Positions 34,743 through 44,329 of a stretch of 64,000 nt of DNA are shown here, piece after piece. The notes under the pieces are model-generated. The model saw only the letters and a program-made list of their open reading frames with translations. It was not told where the DNA came from and ran no database searches. The stretch is from Clostridiales bacterium (GTDB lineage Bacteria > Bacteroidota > Bacteroidia > Bacteroidales > Muribaculaceae): positions 172,813-236,812 of the forward strand of contig JAMPBP010000001.1 in the NCBI GenBank assembly GCA_023666645.1. The letters run 5' to 3'. The number at the start of each line of letters is the position of its first letter. The first letter of the stretch is position 1. The position numbers were made by a program, and so were the translations under genes.

Positions 34743-35708
34743 ATGGATAAGAAAGATCTACGCATAGTATTTTTAGGTACCCCCGAATTTGCGGTGGAAA
34801 GCCTGGACGCTCTCGTAGCCAACGGCTACAATATTGTGGGCGTGGTAACAATGCCCGACAAACCGGCCGGCCGCGGACACAAGTTACTGCACTCAGCTGT
34901 CAAGCAATACGCGCTGCAGAATAATCTTCACCTCATGCAACCCGTGAGACTCAAAGATGAGGCTTTTGTCGAAGAGTTACGATCACTGCAGGCCGACCTA
35001 TTCATTGTCATAGCATTCAGAATGCTTCCCGAGGTAGTATGGCAAATGCCTCGCCTTGGTACATTCAATCTCCACGCCTCTCTTCTCCCCCGCTACCGTG
35101 GAGCGGCGCCCATAAATCGCGCTGTAATGAACGGGGACTCCGAGACCGGTGTAACGACCTTCATGTTGCGCCACGAGATTGACACCGGTGACATTCTTGC
35201 CCAGGAGCGTATCACGATAGGTCCCGATGAGACTGTCGGCGAGGTTCACGACCGCCTGATGCATATCGGAGCCCGTCTCACGCTTGACACTGTAGAACAT
35301 ATCACAGCCGGTGACCTCACCCCTGTACCGCAGGAAAAATTGCTGCAAGGTGAAGAACCAACGCCTGCTCCAAAAATTTTCAAGGAGGATTGCAAGATTG
35401 ACTGGAAGCGCACCGCCCGCGAGGTACACAACCACGTGAGAGGTCTATCACCCTACCCTGCGGCCTGGACTATGATGGGAATAGGTGACACAGAGCCATC
35501 ATCTGTCAAAATCATCACTACTGTGGTTGATGAAACGACAGCCATGAACGAACCCTCACACATAACCGTTGATGGCGACAGGATGTATGTTGACTGTGCC
35601 GACAAGCGTCTCGAGGTTACCATGCTTCAACCATCGGGAAAGAGAGCGATGCCGGCCGCCGATTTCATAAGAGGGCTTTCAGGCCGCTCTCTAACAATTG
35701 TGCAATAA
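34743..35708 (+). CDS. fmt: methionyl-tRNA formyltransferase
   Basis: A 321-residue enzyme that formylates initiator Met-tRNA using 10-formyl-tetrahydrofolate. It starts with the conserved RIVFLGTPEFAVESLDAL block. The catalytic region has FNLHASLLPRYRGAAPINRA with Asn, His and the later D of HEIDTGDIL. A C-terminal OB-fold follows. The frame is open upstream, but the ATG at 34743 fits the family and lies just after the RluA-type gene. A perfect hairpin follows at 35727-35766. Confidence 0.96.
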   Translation: MDKKDLRIVFLGTPEFAVESLDALVANGYNIVGVVTMPDKPAGRGHKLLHSAVKQYALQNNLHLMQPVRLKDEAFVEELRSLQADLFIVIAFRMLPEVVWQMPRLGTFNLHASLLPRYRGAAPINRAVMNGDSETGVTTFMLRHEIDTGDILAQERITIGPDETVGEVHDRLMHIGARLTLDTVEHITAGDLTPVPQEKLLQGEEPTPAPKIFKEDCKIDWKRTAREVHNHVRGLSPYPAAWTMMGIGDTEPSSVKIITTVVDETTAMNEPSHITVDGDRMYVDCADKRLEVTMLQPSGKRAMPAADFIRGLSGRSLTIVQ

Positions 35709-35726
35709 AATCCAAATCAATAATCT

Positions 35727-35766
35727 ATATCGCCATATTGTTCCAATCAGAACAATATGGCGATAT
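35727..35766. terminator. long perfect hairpin between convergent fmt and feoB, overlapping the end of feoB
   Basis: Seventeen-base perfect arms (35727-35743 and 35750-35766, ATATCGCCATATTGTTC and complement) with a six-base loop. The feoB stop lies in the loop, so one arm encodes the last FeoB residues. There is no T-run on either side, so it may act as a transcript-end-protecting or Rho-associated structure in both directions. Confidence 0.7.
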
Positions 35767-38119
35767 TGTATACTATCAACGATACGACCCAGGCAAGAGC
35801 GGTATTATAGAACACTGAGAAAGCACCGTAGCGCCATGAGCCGGTTTCTCTGGATATCGCTGTAATCGAAGCTATACATGGACAATACAGAAGAATAAAA
35901 ACCATGAAACTCAACGCGCTTGCCGCCGAAAAATCATTGGAAGCCTCGAGGCGTGTCGCAAGCGAGGAGTCGTCCACATTTTCATCTCCGGTATAGAGCA
36001 CACCAATCGTCGAGACAACGATTTCCTTGGCCGGCAGACCGGCAAGGGCGGCTATTGACGAGCGCCATTCAAAACCCAGAGGTTTCATGAGCGGATTGAT
36101 AGTCTTGCCGAGCATCTCGAGATAGGAATCGTTATCCTCTACGGTCTCCGTATCGCTCTGTGCTGCTGCCGGGGCGTCATCACGAAGCGGGAAATAGTTC
36201 AAGGCCCAAATTATCATACTGCCCACGAGAATGATACCGCCCATTTTCTTCAGATACTCTTTACCTTTGGCCCACATGTGCCGCAATGTAGCTTTCATAG
36301 TGGGCATACGATAAGGAGGCAGTTCCATTACAAAAGGTGTCTCATCCTTTTTGAACCAGAATTTTCTCAAAAGGCGGGCTGTCAAAACGGCCATGACAAT
36401 ACCGGTGAGATAAAGGAACAAGAAAACGAGTGCAGCATGATTTGGGAAAAACATTCCCACAAGCAATACATATACAGGCAATCGTGCCGAACACGACATG
36501 AACGGATTTATCAGCACTGTGATGATACGGCTCGAACGGCTCTCGATTGACCTTGAGGCCATAATTGCCGGAACATTGCAGCCAAATCCCATCATAAGCG
36601 GTATGAATGACTTGCCATGCAACCCGATCTTGTGCATCAACCGGTCCATGATGAAGGCGGCACGTGCCATATAGCCTGAATCCTCCATAAAGGAGATACA
36701 AAAATAGAGAATCAATATATTGGGGAGAAAAACAATCACACCACCTACTCCCCCAATCACACCATCGGCAAGGAGGTCCTTCAGCGGGCCTGAAGGCATG
36801 TGGTTGTCCACTACCTGGCTGAGCCATCCCACAATACTCTCTATCCAACCCTTGGGATACTCGCCTATTGCAAATGTAAGCCAGAACATAGCCAGCATAA
36901 TAACGATGAAAATAGGGAACCCAAACAACCTATTGGTAACAAATGTATCAATAATCTGGGTCGATGTCACCTGTCCAACATCATTGCGCTTCATAGTCTC
37001 GGCAAGTGCTCCAGCGATGAATCCATATTTTTCATTGGCAACAATGGAGGAGATATCCTCGTCATGTATTTTTTCAACCTGGGCCGACAACCTGTCGCGG
37101 GTAGCGATGATAGAGGGAGCCGATTTCAATTCCCCTATCATTTTCTCAATCTCGCTGTCCCGCTCGAGCAATTTCATTGCCAGGTAACGCGGCGCGAAAT
37201 GCAACAGTTTGGTATCATCTTTCTTTATTTCATCCTTGATGACATTCAATGCTTCCTCAACGTCGCTGCCCAGCGATACATGTACATGCCTCACCTGAGT
37301 GTTGACCCCCTCATAAACTTGAATTATTACATCAAACAGATCGTTTATTCCCAATCCTGTACGAGCCGTGGTAGGGACAATCGGGACACCTATCATACCA
37401 CCGAGAGCCTCGTAGTCCAGGTGGTTGCCCGACCGTTGCAACTCGTCATACATGTTCAGAGCGATCACCATAGGGTGGTCCATGTCGATGAGCTCCGTAG
37501 TAAGATAGAGATTACGTTCAAGATTGCTGGCATCTACAACATTGAGAATCACATCGGGATGCTCCTCGCTCAGATAACGTCTCACATATAATTCCTCCGG
37601 CGAATATGAGGACAAAGAATAGGTACCGGGGAGATCTATGAGGTTGAACGTATAACCTCCATATTCAAAGGAGCCCTTCTTGGCGTCGACCGTGACACCG
37701 CTGTAGTTTCCCACATGTTCCGATGCACCTGAAGCTATATTGAACAGCGAGGTCTTTCCACAATTGGGATTTCCTATCAAAGCAACATTGATAGTGTGTG
37801 AATGTCCCTTGAAATCGGCTACATGCTCTGGGTTAAATGGGGTATCGACGATGGAATGTTTTTGGAGCATGTTACTTTCCAAAGAACCACTGTTCTCAAC
37901 CGGGAGCACCTCAATATGCTCCGCCTCGGCCCGTCTCAATGAAACCTCATAACCCATCAGGCTATACTTGATAGGGTCGTGCAAGGGTGCTGAGAGCACA
38001 GCGAGTACGCGCCGTCCTCTCACGAATCCCATTTCCATTACCCTCTTGCGGAACGCACCGTGGCCATGGACCTTTACAACTACTGCTTCTTCCCCCTGTT
38101 TGAGTTCTGACAATAACAT
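35747..38119 (-). CDS. feoB: ferrous iron transporter FeoAB (FeoA fused to FeoB)
   Basis: A 790-residue fusion. Residues 1-75 are a FeoA-type SH3-like domain (KRVMEMGFVRGRRV). A linker leads to the FeoB G domain: G1 GNPNCGKT at 116-123, G3 DLPGTYSLSSYSPEE and G4 ALNMYDE. The membrane part includes SGYMARAAFIMDRLMHKIGL and GFGCNVPAIMASRSIE, the two Gate motifs. FeoB imports Fe2+ across the inner membrane, driven or gated by GTP hydrolysis. FeoA-FeoB fusions are known in Bacteroidota. The ATG lies only 8 bases from a -7 box. Confidence 0.96.
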   Translation of the reverse strand: MLLSELKQGEEAVVVKVHGHGAFRKRVMEMGFVRGRRVLAVLSAPLHDPIKYSLMGYEVSLRRAEAEHIEVLPVENSGSLESNMLQKHSIVDTPFNPEHVADFKGHSHTINVALIGNPNCGKTSLFNIASGASEHVGNYSGVTVDAKKGSFEYGGYTFNLIDLPGTYSLSSYSPEELYVRRYLSEEHPDVILNVVDASNLERNLYLTTELIDMDHPMVIALNMYDELQRSGNHLDYEALGGMIGVPIVPTTARTGLGINDLFDVIIQVYEGVNTQVRHVHVSLGSDVEEALNVIKDEIKKDDTKLLHFAPRYLAMKLLERDSEIEKMIGELKSAPSIIATRDRLSAQVEKIHDEDISSIVANEKYGFIAGALAETMKRNDVGQVTSTQIIDTFVTNRLFGFPIFIVIMLAMFWLTFAIGEYPKGWIESIVGWLSQVVDNHMPSGPLKDLLADGVIGGVGGVIVFLPNILILYFCISFMEDSGYMARAAFIMDRLMHKIGLHGKSFIPLMMGFGCNVPAIMASRSIESRSSRIITVLINPFMSCSARLPVYVLLVGMFFPNHAALVFLFLYLTGIVMAVLTARLLRKFWFKKDETPFVMELPPYRMPTMKATLRHMWAKGKEYLKKMGGIILVGSMIIWALNYFPLRDDAPAAAQSDTETVEDNDSYLEMLGKTINPLMKPLGFEWRSSIAALAGLPAKEIVVSTIGVLYTGDENVDDSSLATRLEASNDFSAASALSFMVFILLYCPCIASITAISRETGSWRYGAFSVFYNTALAWVVSLIVYNIAILF

Positions 38120-38127
38120 TTTTGAAT

Positions 38128-38135
38128 CAAATATA
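38128..38135 (-). promoter_or_regulatory. candidate -7 box of feoB, very close to its ATG
   Basis: TATATTTG on the minus strand, separated from the feoB ATG by 8 bases. If used, the transcript would have almost no leader. No -33 element and no recognisable Fur box were seen. Confidence 0.4.
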
Positions 38136-38152
38136 AAAGGCCAACAAAAGTC

Positions 38153-38205
38153 GTAATAAAAAAGGCGTCTGTCAATACTAACAATATAGTATTTTCAAAC
38201 AGCCT
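38153..38205 (-). terminator. terminator of the DUF3108 gene
   Basis: On the minus strand AAGGC...AATACTA / TAGTATT...GCC forms an imperfect long hairpin with a perfect 7-base inner stem. It is followed by CCTTTTTTATT. It lies 33 bases after the DUF3108 stop, before feoB. Confidence 0.75.
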
Positions 38206-38237
38206 TATCCTGTATTCCTGTCAGCACATCTGGAATA

Positions 38238-39017
38238 TCACAGTTCCTGATAGTAACAGCGTATGGAACCTACGGGAAGATTTCCCATAAGCATGACAGG
38301 AATGCGGCGGTAGTCATTGGAAATCCATGCCGACATATCGTCACTGCTTTTCTTGCCGTCGCCCGATGTGAAGGAGAATTTGATATGGTAGCACACATAT
38401 TTCTTTCCCTCTACCTCAATAATTTTTATACCGTTATAGGTAATTTTCAATATTTCTTTCTTCTGTCCTGAAAATATATTGGTCACCACACTGTCCCCGA
38501 CCTTCATAGCGGGGTAATCAATGTGCCTCATGTAGTAGAACGACGACAGCATGTCGAGGGTGATACCGGTGCCGGTGATGCTCTTGGTGCTATGGACAAT
38601 GGAATCGGTCTCCTTCTTCTGACGCCACCGCTTGCAGTCGCCCAGCACTTTGCCCACGACCGACCGGTCATACTCAATCACGTCACGCTTGAACTCACCT
38701 CCTTCATAGGCTATCTTCTCGTAATATATGGGTTCAAGCGATTCTTCCATTATAGTACCGATAAGGGTATCTCGCACTGAATAGAACTTATCGGCCCACT
38801 TGGCTGATCGTCCTACAAGAATAGACTTGAACATGCCATCCTCAAAGGAGTGGGTAGAGAGCTTGACAGTGCCGGCCTGTTTGGAAATAAGTCCCCATTT
38901 ATACATCACTTTATAACTGAGATCTTCGACTGCCGGAACATATGGAGCTTTGGCTCCAGCAGAAAGAGTGACAGCCGCGAGCACCACACAAAACAATAAC
39001 TTATATATCTTTTTCAT
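38238..39017 (-). CDS. DUF3108-domain secreted protein
   Basis: A 259-residue protein with a signal peptide (MKKIYKLLFCVVLAAVTLSAGAK split from APYVPAVED). The body is a beta-rich DUF3108 domain: EDLSYKVMYKWGLISKQAGTV, SFYYMRHIDYPAMKVGDSV and a C-terminal SAWISNDYRRIPVMLMGNL. DUF3108 proteins are probably periplasmic; function unknown. A TTG opens the frame three codons earlier, but the ATG gives a standard signal peptide. Confidence 0.88.
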   Translation of the reverse strand: MKKIYKLLFCVVLAAVTLSAGAKAPYVPAVEDLSYKVMYKWGLISKQAGTVKLSTHSFEDGMFKSILVGRSAKWADKFYSVRDTLIGTIMEESLEPIYYEKIAYEGGEFKRDVIEYDRSVVGKVLGDCKRWRQKKETDSIVHSTKSITGTGITLDMLSSFYYMRHIDYPAMKVGDSVVTNIFSGQKKEILKITYNGIKIIEVEGKKYVCYHIKFSFTSGDGKKSSDDMSAWISNDYRRIPVMLMGNLPVGSIRCYYQEL

Positions 39018-39113
39018 AAACGTCAATAATACAATCCTATATCTAAGATATAACGTAATAAAGCGGTATTTATTACACCTTATCTTGGTTTCTTGTCGGC
39101 AAGTCAGTCAAAA

Positions 39114-39737
39114 TCATATGAAAGGCAGTACATCGCGCGATGATTGCTCGATGCGCTTATTACGCCAGCACTTGCGGCACACCGCTATGTAGCGGTCATC
39201 ACCGCCTATCTCGACCTGTGCACCCTCGTTGACAAAATCACCACGCGAGTCGATGCGGGCATTGATGATGGTTTTATGGCCACAGCTGCATGTCGATTTG
39301 ATTTCATCGATAGTGTCGGCTATTTCAAAAAGTCGGCGTGAGCCTTCGAACAGATGGGATTGAAAGTCGGTACGCAACCCATAGCATATGACATTGCATC
39401 CATAGTCGTCGACCACTCTCGACAACTGGTCAACTTGGTCGGGGGTGAGGAACTGGGCTTCATCAATTAGAAACCAGTCGACAATCTTGCCAGTTGTCTC
39501 GAACAGCTCCCTTGCGTAGGAATAGAGGTCGGTATCATGATATATCCAGTCACAGCGGCGTTCAATACCGATACGTGATTTTATGACACTATCGGCCTCG
39601 CGGGTGTCGATTACCGGCTTCAAGCACTTGTAGTGCATGTGACGTTCCTCAAAATTATAGGCAGTAGTGAGCAACAGCGCAGTCTTGGCCGAGCCCATTG
39701 TTCCGTAGCGAAAATATAATTTACCTATGCGGTTCAC
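39114..39737 (-). CDS. tdk: thymidine kinase (type II)
   Basis: A 207-residue kinase that phosphorylates thymidine in the salvage pathway. The P-loop is GTMGSAKT at residues 12-19 and the Walker B region is LIDEAQFLT. A zinc lasso is formed by CSCGHK and CRKC near the C-terminus. The start is GTG; no ATG lies upstream, and the next internal ATG falls in the P-loop. It lies 14 bases after the histidine phosphatase gene. Confidence 0.94.
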   Translation of the reverse strand: MNRIGKLYFRYGTMGSAKTALLLTTAYNFEERHMHYKCLKPVIDTREADSVIKSRIGIERRCDWIYHDTDLYSYARELFETTGKIVDWFLIDEAQFLTPDQVDQLSRVVDDYGCNVICYGLRTDFQSHLFEGSRRLFEIADTIDEIKSTCSCGHKTIINARIDSRGDFVNEGAQVEIGGDDRYIAVCRKCWRNKRIEQSSRDVLPFI

Positions 39738-39751
39738 TTGTTACTGATAAT

Positions 39752-41047
39752 TTAAAAATGAGTCCTGGGATTTACTAATTCACCCAACACAGGGCGCAGA
39801 TCACACCAACGGTAATATGGGAAAATATCGGTCTCCAAACCACCAATGCCTACCTCGTTTTCATTAAAAAGAAATTTTACCAGAACTTCACCGGTGGCAT
39901 TACGGTAAAACAACAGTTGGATATTGGCGCCCATAGGCGATACCCTGTAGTCGGTATATGTCTTGTACAACTCTTCAGGTCGATTTTCCCGTCCGGAAGC
40001 CAATTGGAAGCCAAGCAATGATGCCAGTGGAATAAGGGCGCTGTCATGTCCGAAACGCAGCGTGGCGCCATGCTCACCAGCGGCAATATATCGGTCGGCT
40101 TCGCTTAGGATATTAGCCAACAATGGCTTTATGCTTTCAAGGAATACACCACCGTTATCAGGGTTGCAGGAATGCTTGGTGTAGTATTCATAGTTGAACA
40201 CTTGCCAAAGATTGAACAGTTCGCCGTTGGTAAAAAAATCATACAGATTGACATCAGCCTCAGTATTGGGTACATCAATCGCAAGCAGATACAGCGCCCA
40301 CATGAAGTCATCCTGCTCGTTAACATTGATAAGTGTCAAGGAAGGTTCTGTGAAAATCTCATCGACAAGTCGACGGGAATTGATCATTTTCTTTCGGAAC
40401 GCGTCAAATTTAGGTTTGAACGACTCCCGGTCATAATACTTCCTGGCATCGTCATTGAGAGGATTGATATAGGCCATGTTACGCTGTGACGACTCCATTG
40501 GAACGTTCAAATCAGCGTTAAGCTCCTTCAACCGGCCGATGAAAGCAAACATGGAGTGGGCACACCTCATATAAACACTCGAGACAGCCGTGACACAAGC
40601 ATCATCACTGAAAACCTCGGGAGAGCGGGCATGCATGCGCTCGGCTATATCACGATGTTGACGATAACCCATAGGCGTGAGTTCACCGGCACGTCCACGG
40701 GCATCATCGCAGACCTTGTTTACGCGCTCAAGAAGTTCACGACCCGAGCCGGTGAGGTTGTCGGCCGACGCAGCCTTGAGCAACGGCATCAGTACATTGT
40801 AATAATCCTGTTCTGCCGGAAGATATCGTGAACCATGACGTCCGTAATGACTTATATAAAAAGGAGAAAAACCCGACGGTGGTGGTGTCATTGGCTGCAC
40901 ACCGGCACTGTCGGGGTATGGGATATAGAGTCCCGCACAGTTTTCCTGATCGGAAACCATTATCTCACGCGTAGTCTGTGCCGATACACAGGATGTCGCA
41001 CACAGAAGAGCAAGTGCTGCAAGTACTCTATTCTTGATTTTACTCAT
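39752..41047 (-). CDS. histidine acid phosphatase, MINPP-like inositol-phosphate phosphatase
   Basis: A 431-residue secreted phosphatase of histidine clade 2. The signal peptide ends near SCVSAQ. The catalytic motif is ISHYGRHGSRYLP with R70-H71-G72 and R74; the HD proton-donor motif is probably GHDSALIPL near residue 330. The closest family by eye is the multiple inositol polyphosphate phosphatase group known from Bacteroides, which removes phosphate from phytate. Substrate is inferred. It precedes tdk in a likely operon. Confidence 0.86.
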   Translation of the reverse strand: MSKIKNRVLAALALLCATSCVSAQTTREIMVSDQENCAGLYIPYPDSAGVQPMTPPPSGFSPFYISHYGRHGSRYLPAEQDYYNVLMPLLKAASADNLTGSGRELLERVNKVCDDARGRAGELTPMGYRQHRDIAERMHARSPEVFSDDACVTAVSSVYMRCAHSMFAFIGRLKELNADLNVPMESSQRNMAYINPLNDDARKYYDRESFKPKFDAFRKKMINSRRLVDEIFTEPSLTLINVNEQDDFMWALYLLAIDVPNTEADVNLYDFFTNGELFNLWQVFNYEYYTKHSCNPDNGGVFLESIKPLLANILSEADRYIAAGEHGATLRFGHDSALIPLASLLGFQLASGRENRPEELYKTYTDYRVSPMGANIQLLFYRNATGEVLVKFLFNENEVGIGGLETDIFPYYRWCDLRPVLGELVNPRTHF

Positions 41048-41222
41048 TTTGACTTATTGAATTACCGAAATATCAATTACAACTCATTATGGGCCCAAGA
41101 GGAGGAGGCTACAAAATTTGTATCATATTGCCCCAGCCTTATTGATAAACATTAACCGAAACTCGATGAATAGCCGATGAGTTCAATAAGTATAAATGAG
41201 TTTTTTACAATAATCTGATAAA

Positions 41223-42260
41223 TTACATGATGCCACGCTCACGCAGTTTGCACTGCCATGCCCAAGCTGAGCGCATGGTATCATCGAGCGGAGTATTTGC
41301 CACCCAGCCGAGCACCTCGTTGGCATATGACGGATTGGCCCATACCTTCTCGATATCACCGGCACGACGACCTACAATCTTATGGGGAACCTTGACACCT
41401 GTAGCGCGCTCAAATGCAGCGATAAGCTCAAGCACGGAGACTCCGCGACCTGTGCCGAGATTGAATATCTCAATCTTCTTGTCGCTCTTGTCCTGAAGCA
41501 TACGTTCAACAGCAATGACATGAGCTTTGGCCAGGTCGACTACATCGATATAATCGCGTATGCACGACCCGTCGGGTGTATTGTAGTCATTACCAAAGAC
41601 GCTCAACTCCTTACGTATGCCCATGGCTGTCTGCGTGAGGTAGGGAATCAGGTTTTGAGGCACACCGTTAGGCAGTTCACCGATTTCGGCTGTGGGGTGC
41701 GCACCTACCGGATTGAAGTAACGCAGAATCACACTCTTGAAGGGCGCTCCTGCATTTATTACATCAGTGATAATCTCTTCCGAGATTTGCTTTGTGTTAC
41801 CATAGGGAGATGTCGCCTTCTTGATAGGTGACTGCTCAGTGACAGGGTTAACATCGGGCTCTCCATAAACAGTGCAAGAAGAAGAGAATACAATACCTTT
41901 CACACCATTGGGTCCCATAAGATCAAGGAGATTGAGCAGAGTGTTCAGGTTATTGCGATAGTAAAGAATAGGCTTCTGCATCGACTCTCCGACAGCCTTG
42001 CTTGCAGCAAAGTTGATAATACCTTTGATATCAGGGTATTTGGCAAAGAGGTCTTTCAGAGCATTTATATCGGTACAATCGGCTTCAACGAAGTCGGGAC
42101 GTATTCCGGTTATACGCTCTATGCCATCCAAAACAGCACGGTCGCTGTTTGACAGATTGTCAATGATAACTACGGGATAACCGGCCTGCTGTAATTCAAC
42201 AACTGTGTGCGAACCGATGTATCCAGTACCACCGGTAACGAGTATACGTTCTGTTTTCAT
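41223..42260 (-). CDS. galE: UDP-glucose 4-epimerase
   Basis: A 345-residue short-chain dehydrogenase/reductase-type epimerase interconverting UDP-glucose and UDP-galactose. The NAD-binding loop GGTGYIG is at 10-16, the catalytic Ser in FSSSCTVYG, and Y153-x3-K157 in SPYGNTK. Further blocks are RYFNPVGAHPTAEIGE and DYIDVVDLAKAH. It may supply galactose units for surface polysaccharide. A well-formed promoter lies at 42288-42318. Confidence 0.96.
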   Translation of the reverse strand: MKTERILVTGGTGYIGSHTVVELQQAGYPVVIIDNLSNSDRAVLDGIERITGIRPDFVEADCTDINALKDLFAKYPDIKGIINFAASKAVGESMQKPILYYRNNLNTLLNLLDLMGPNGVKGIVFSSSCTVYGEPDVNPVTEQSPIKKATSPYGNTKQISEEIITDVINAGAPFKSVILRYFNPVGAHPTAEIGELPNGVPQNLIPYLTQTAMGIRKELSVFGNDYNTPDGSCIRDYIDVVDLAKAHVIAVERMLQDKSDKKIEIFNLGTGRGVSVLELIAAFERATGVKVPHKIVGRRAGDIEKVWANPSYANEVLGWVANTPLDDTMRSAWAWQCKLRERGIM

Positions 42261-42287
42261 TGTGATAATTAGTAAGGGTTAATGCTA

Positions 42288-42318
42288 CAAAAGTACAATA
42301 AGTTTTTTAATTAGCCAA
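42288..42318 (-). promoter_or_regulatory. candidate promoter of galE
   Basis: On the minus strand TACTTTTG (42288-42295) with TTG 20 bases upstream (42316-42318). The box ends 27 bases before the galE ATG. Confidence 0.6.
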
Positions 42319-42404
42319 TAATTATTCCAGCTCATCGCTTTTTAAGATCAAAGGTAGATGAGTAGATGAGGAGAGCCCGACAGGGTCGTTATCATATCAA
42401 GGCC

Positions 42405-42460
42405 CCGACTCATAAAATTTCAGCCTCGCCGGGGTCGTTGGCTGAAATTTTATGAGTCGG
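42405..42460. repeat. 21-base perfect palindrome after the U32 gene
   Basis: Perfect arms at 42405-42425 and 42440-42460 enclose a 14-base loop. On the minus strand the loop has the word AACGACCCCGGC, and a related word AACGACCCTGTC lies outside (about 42378-42389). It begins 3 bases after the U32 stop and has no T-run, so it resembles a REP-like extragenic palindrome more than a standard terminator. Confidence 0.75.
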
Positions 42461-42463
42461 AGC

Positions 42464-44329
42464 CTAAATTGTCAGGGACATCTCGCAACGCCGACAATCA
42501 AAATTGACCGACATTTCAAAATTTGCCCCTCTCAGTTTCAATGGACCACACAAATCCTTGCCGCGTGGTGTGAGCAAGCAATAACCAAGTTCTCGTCTCA
42601 GACAATAGCGTGTCAACATTACCCGCCTGTCATGGCCATTGCGTCCCGGCCTCCCTTGAAGTTCGACGGCCGGCTCAGTAACAGTGGCCCCGAGCCGCTC
42701 ATAGAAAGATTGCGACAAGTGGTTTGATACATTGTCAGTGTAATCAAGATGAGTGCGGTCGATCGATGGGGAGCAAACTGCCATATCTCTTTTCTCAGCC
42801 GTATATGACACTTTGTGGGCTACCTCCATGACTCTGATTGCCTCGCGACGTAAAGAGGCAAGGTCAGAAAGCCTTATAAACATGTCGGGTGGAATGGTAT
42901 CTTCGACATGATGCAGTTCATAGGGAGTACCTCCGAGTTTGGCCAATGTGCCACAACGTGCCTGCAACTGTGGGGTACGCGCCTCAACGGGTGGCGATGC
43001 CAATTCAATGGTTGCAGTCGATGCTTGTCCACCGCATGGCTGTACATCGAGTATCAGGCGGGTATTGTCACTGCTTATCCTCAGTGTCATGTCAAGGTCC
43101 ACCACTCGGCGTGCAGTCACGCCCGACATCAAGGCCTCGCGCTTTATATCATGATTACGATAAAGCTTCGTGCCTGCGTTGATATCGACAGGTGATGACA
43201 AAAATAACTTGTGGCCTTCGGTGCGGTTTACACGGAAACCTTTCAATCGTCCGGTTCCGGCCTCGAAGTATGTGAGACCGTCACCATTGGCTATGGACAC
43301 TTGAGAATCCACGATAAGCTGCTTTCCCAGGGCACGTTTCACGACACCAATAGGCCGGCCGGCACTCTTAGGGGTATCGATCGATGCAATGCTTTTCAAG
43401 GGACGTCGACAAGTCAAGAAATAATCGGTATACCCTCGATTGAAAGAGTCTTCAAGCATAGGGTTGAATGACAGTTCCACACGACCTCTACCGCGGCGCC
43501 GGTATCGGCCACCGCTGTTTTGCACGATACGGTCGAGTTCCCTGCTATACACAGCGACAACAGTCTTGACATAATCCATATCCTTGAGTCTCCCCTCTAT
43601 CTTGAACGAATCGATACCGGCCTCAACCATATCGGCGAGACTCGACAACCGGTTCATATCCTTAAGCGACAACAGGTGTTTATCCTTCACCACCACTTCG
43701 CCATTCCCTTCAATAAGGTCATAGGAAAGGCGGCACATCTGGGCACATTCTCCACGATTGGCACTACGACCAGTAACAATATGGCTCACCTGGCAATTGC
43801 CACTATAGCTCACACATAATGCTCCGTGGACAAACGCTTCAAGAGGCACATCGGTAGCCTTTCTTATTTCCTTGATTTCATCGAGCGAAAGCTCGCGGGC
43901 AAGCACCAACTGACTGAAACCGACATCTTGCAGGAACCGAGCCCGGGCTGCAGTCCTGATATCACATTGAGTGCTGGCGTGCAACGCTATAGGAGGCAAT
44001 GGCATCTCAAGCAAAGCCATATCCTGCACAATAAGAGCGTCAACACCCACTCGATACAACTCGTTGACAAGTTGCTGCACAGCTGTGATTTCATCGTCAT
44101 ATATGAGAGTGTTCAAGGTTACGTATACCCGCACATCAAATCTGTGGGCATACTCAACCACTCGCTTGATATCATCGATTGAATTGCCTGCGGCATGTCG
44201 TGCTCCATGATGAGAGGCCCCGATATAGACCGCGTCGGCGCCATGGTCAATGGCGGCTATGGCTATATCGGCATTGCGGGCCGGAGCAAGCAATTCGAGC
44301 ACACGCTCCACATCATTCTTTATCATCAT
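42464..44329 (-). CDS. U32-family peptidase-like protein (TrhP/RlhA-type)
   Basis: A 621-residue protein. The U32 signature [19 protein letters not shown] is near 164-182, followed by [13 protein letters not shown] with conserved cysteines. Although named peptidases, characterised members (TrhP, RlhA) support hydroxylation of tRNA or rRNA bases with an iron-sulfur cluster, so an RNA-modification role is more likely. The C-terminal part contains a U32-associated beta domain. A TTG opens the frame, but the ATG at 44329 is used here; it overlaps the end of obgE by 17 bases. Confidence 0.9.
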   Translation of the reverse strand: MMIKNDVERVLELLAPARNADIAIAAIDHGADAVYIGASHHGARHAAGNSIDDIKRVVEYAHRFDVRVYVTLNTLIYDDEITAVQQLVNELYRVGVDALIVQDMALLEMPLPPIALHASTQCDIRTAARARFLQDVGFSQLVLARELSLDEIKEIRKATDVPLEAFVHGALCVSYSGNCQVSHIVTGRSANRGECAQMCRLSYDLIEGNGEVVVKDKHLLSLKDMNRLSSLADMVEAGIDSFKIEGRLKDMDYVKTVVAVYSRELDRIVQNSGGRYRRRGRGRVELSFNPMLEDSFNRGYTDYFLTCRRPLKSIASIDTPKSAGRPIGVVKRALGKQLIVDSQVSIANGDGLTYFEAGTGRLKGFRVNRTEGHKLFLSSPVDINAGTKLYRNHDIKREALMSGVTARRVVDLDMTLRISSDNTRLILDVQPCGGQASTATIELASPPVEARTPQLQARCGTLAKLGGTPYELHHVEDTIPPDMFIRLSDLASLRREAIRVMEVAHKVSYTAEKRDMAVCSPSIDRTHLDYTDNVSNHLSQSFYERLGATVTEPAVELQGRPGRNGHDRRVMLTRYCLRRELGYCLLTPRGKDLCGPLKLRGANFEMSVNFDCRRCEMSLTI

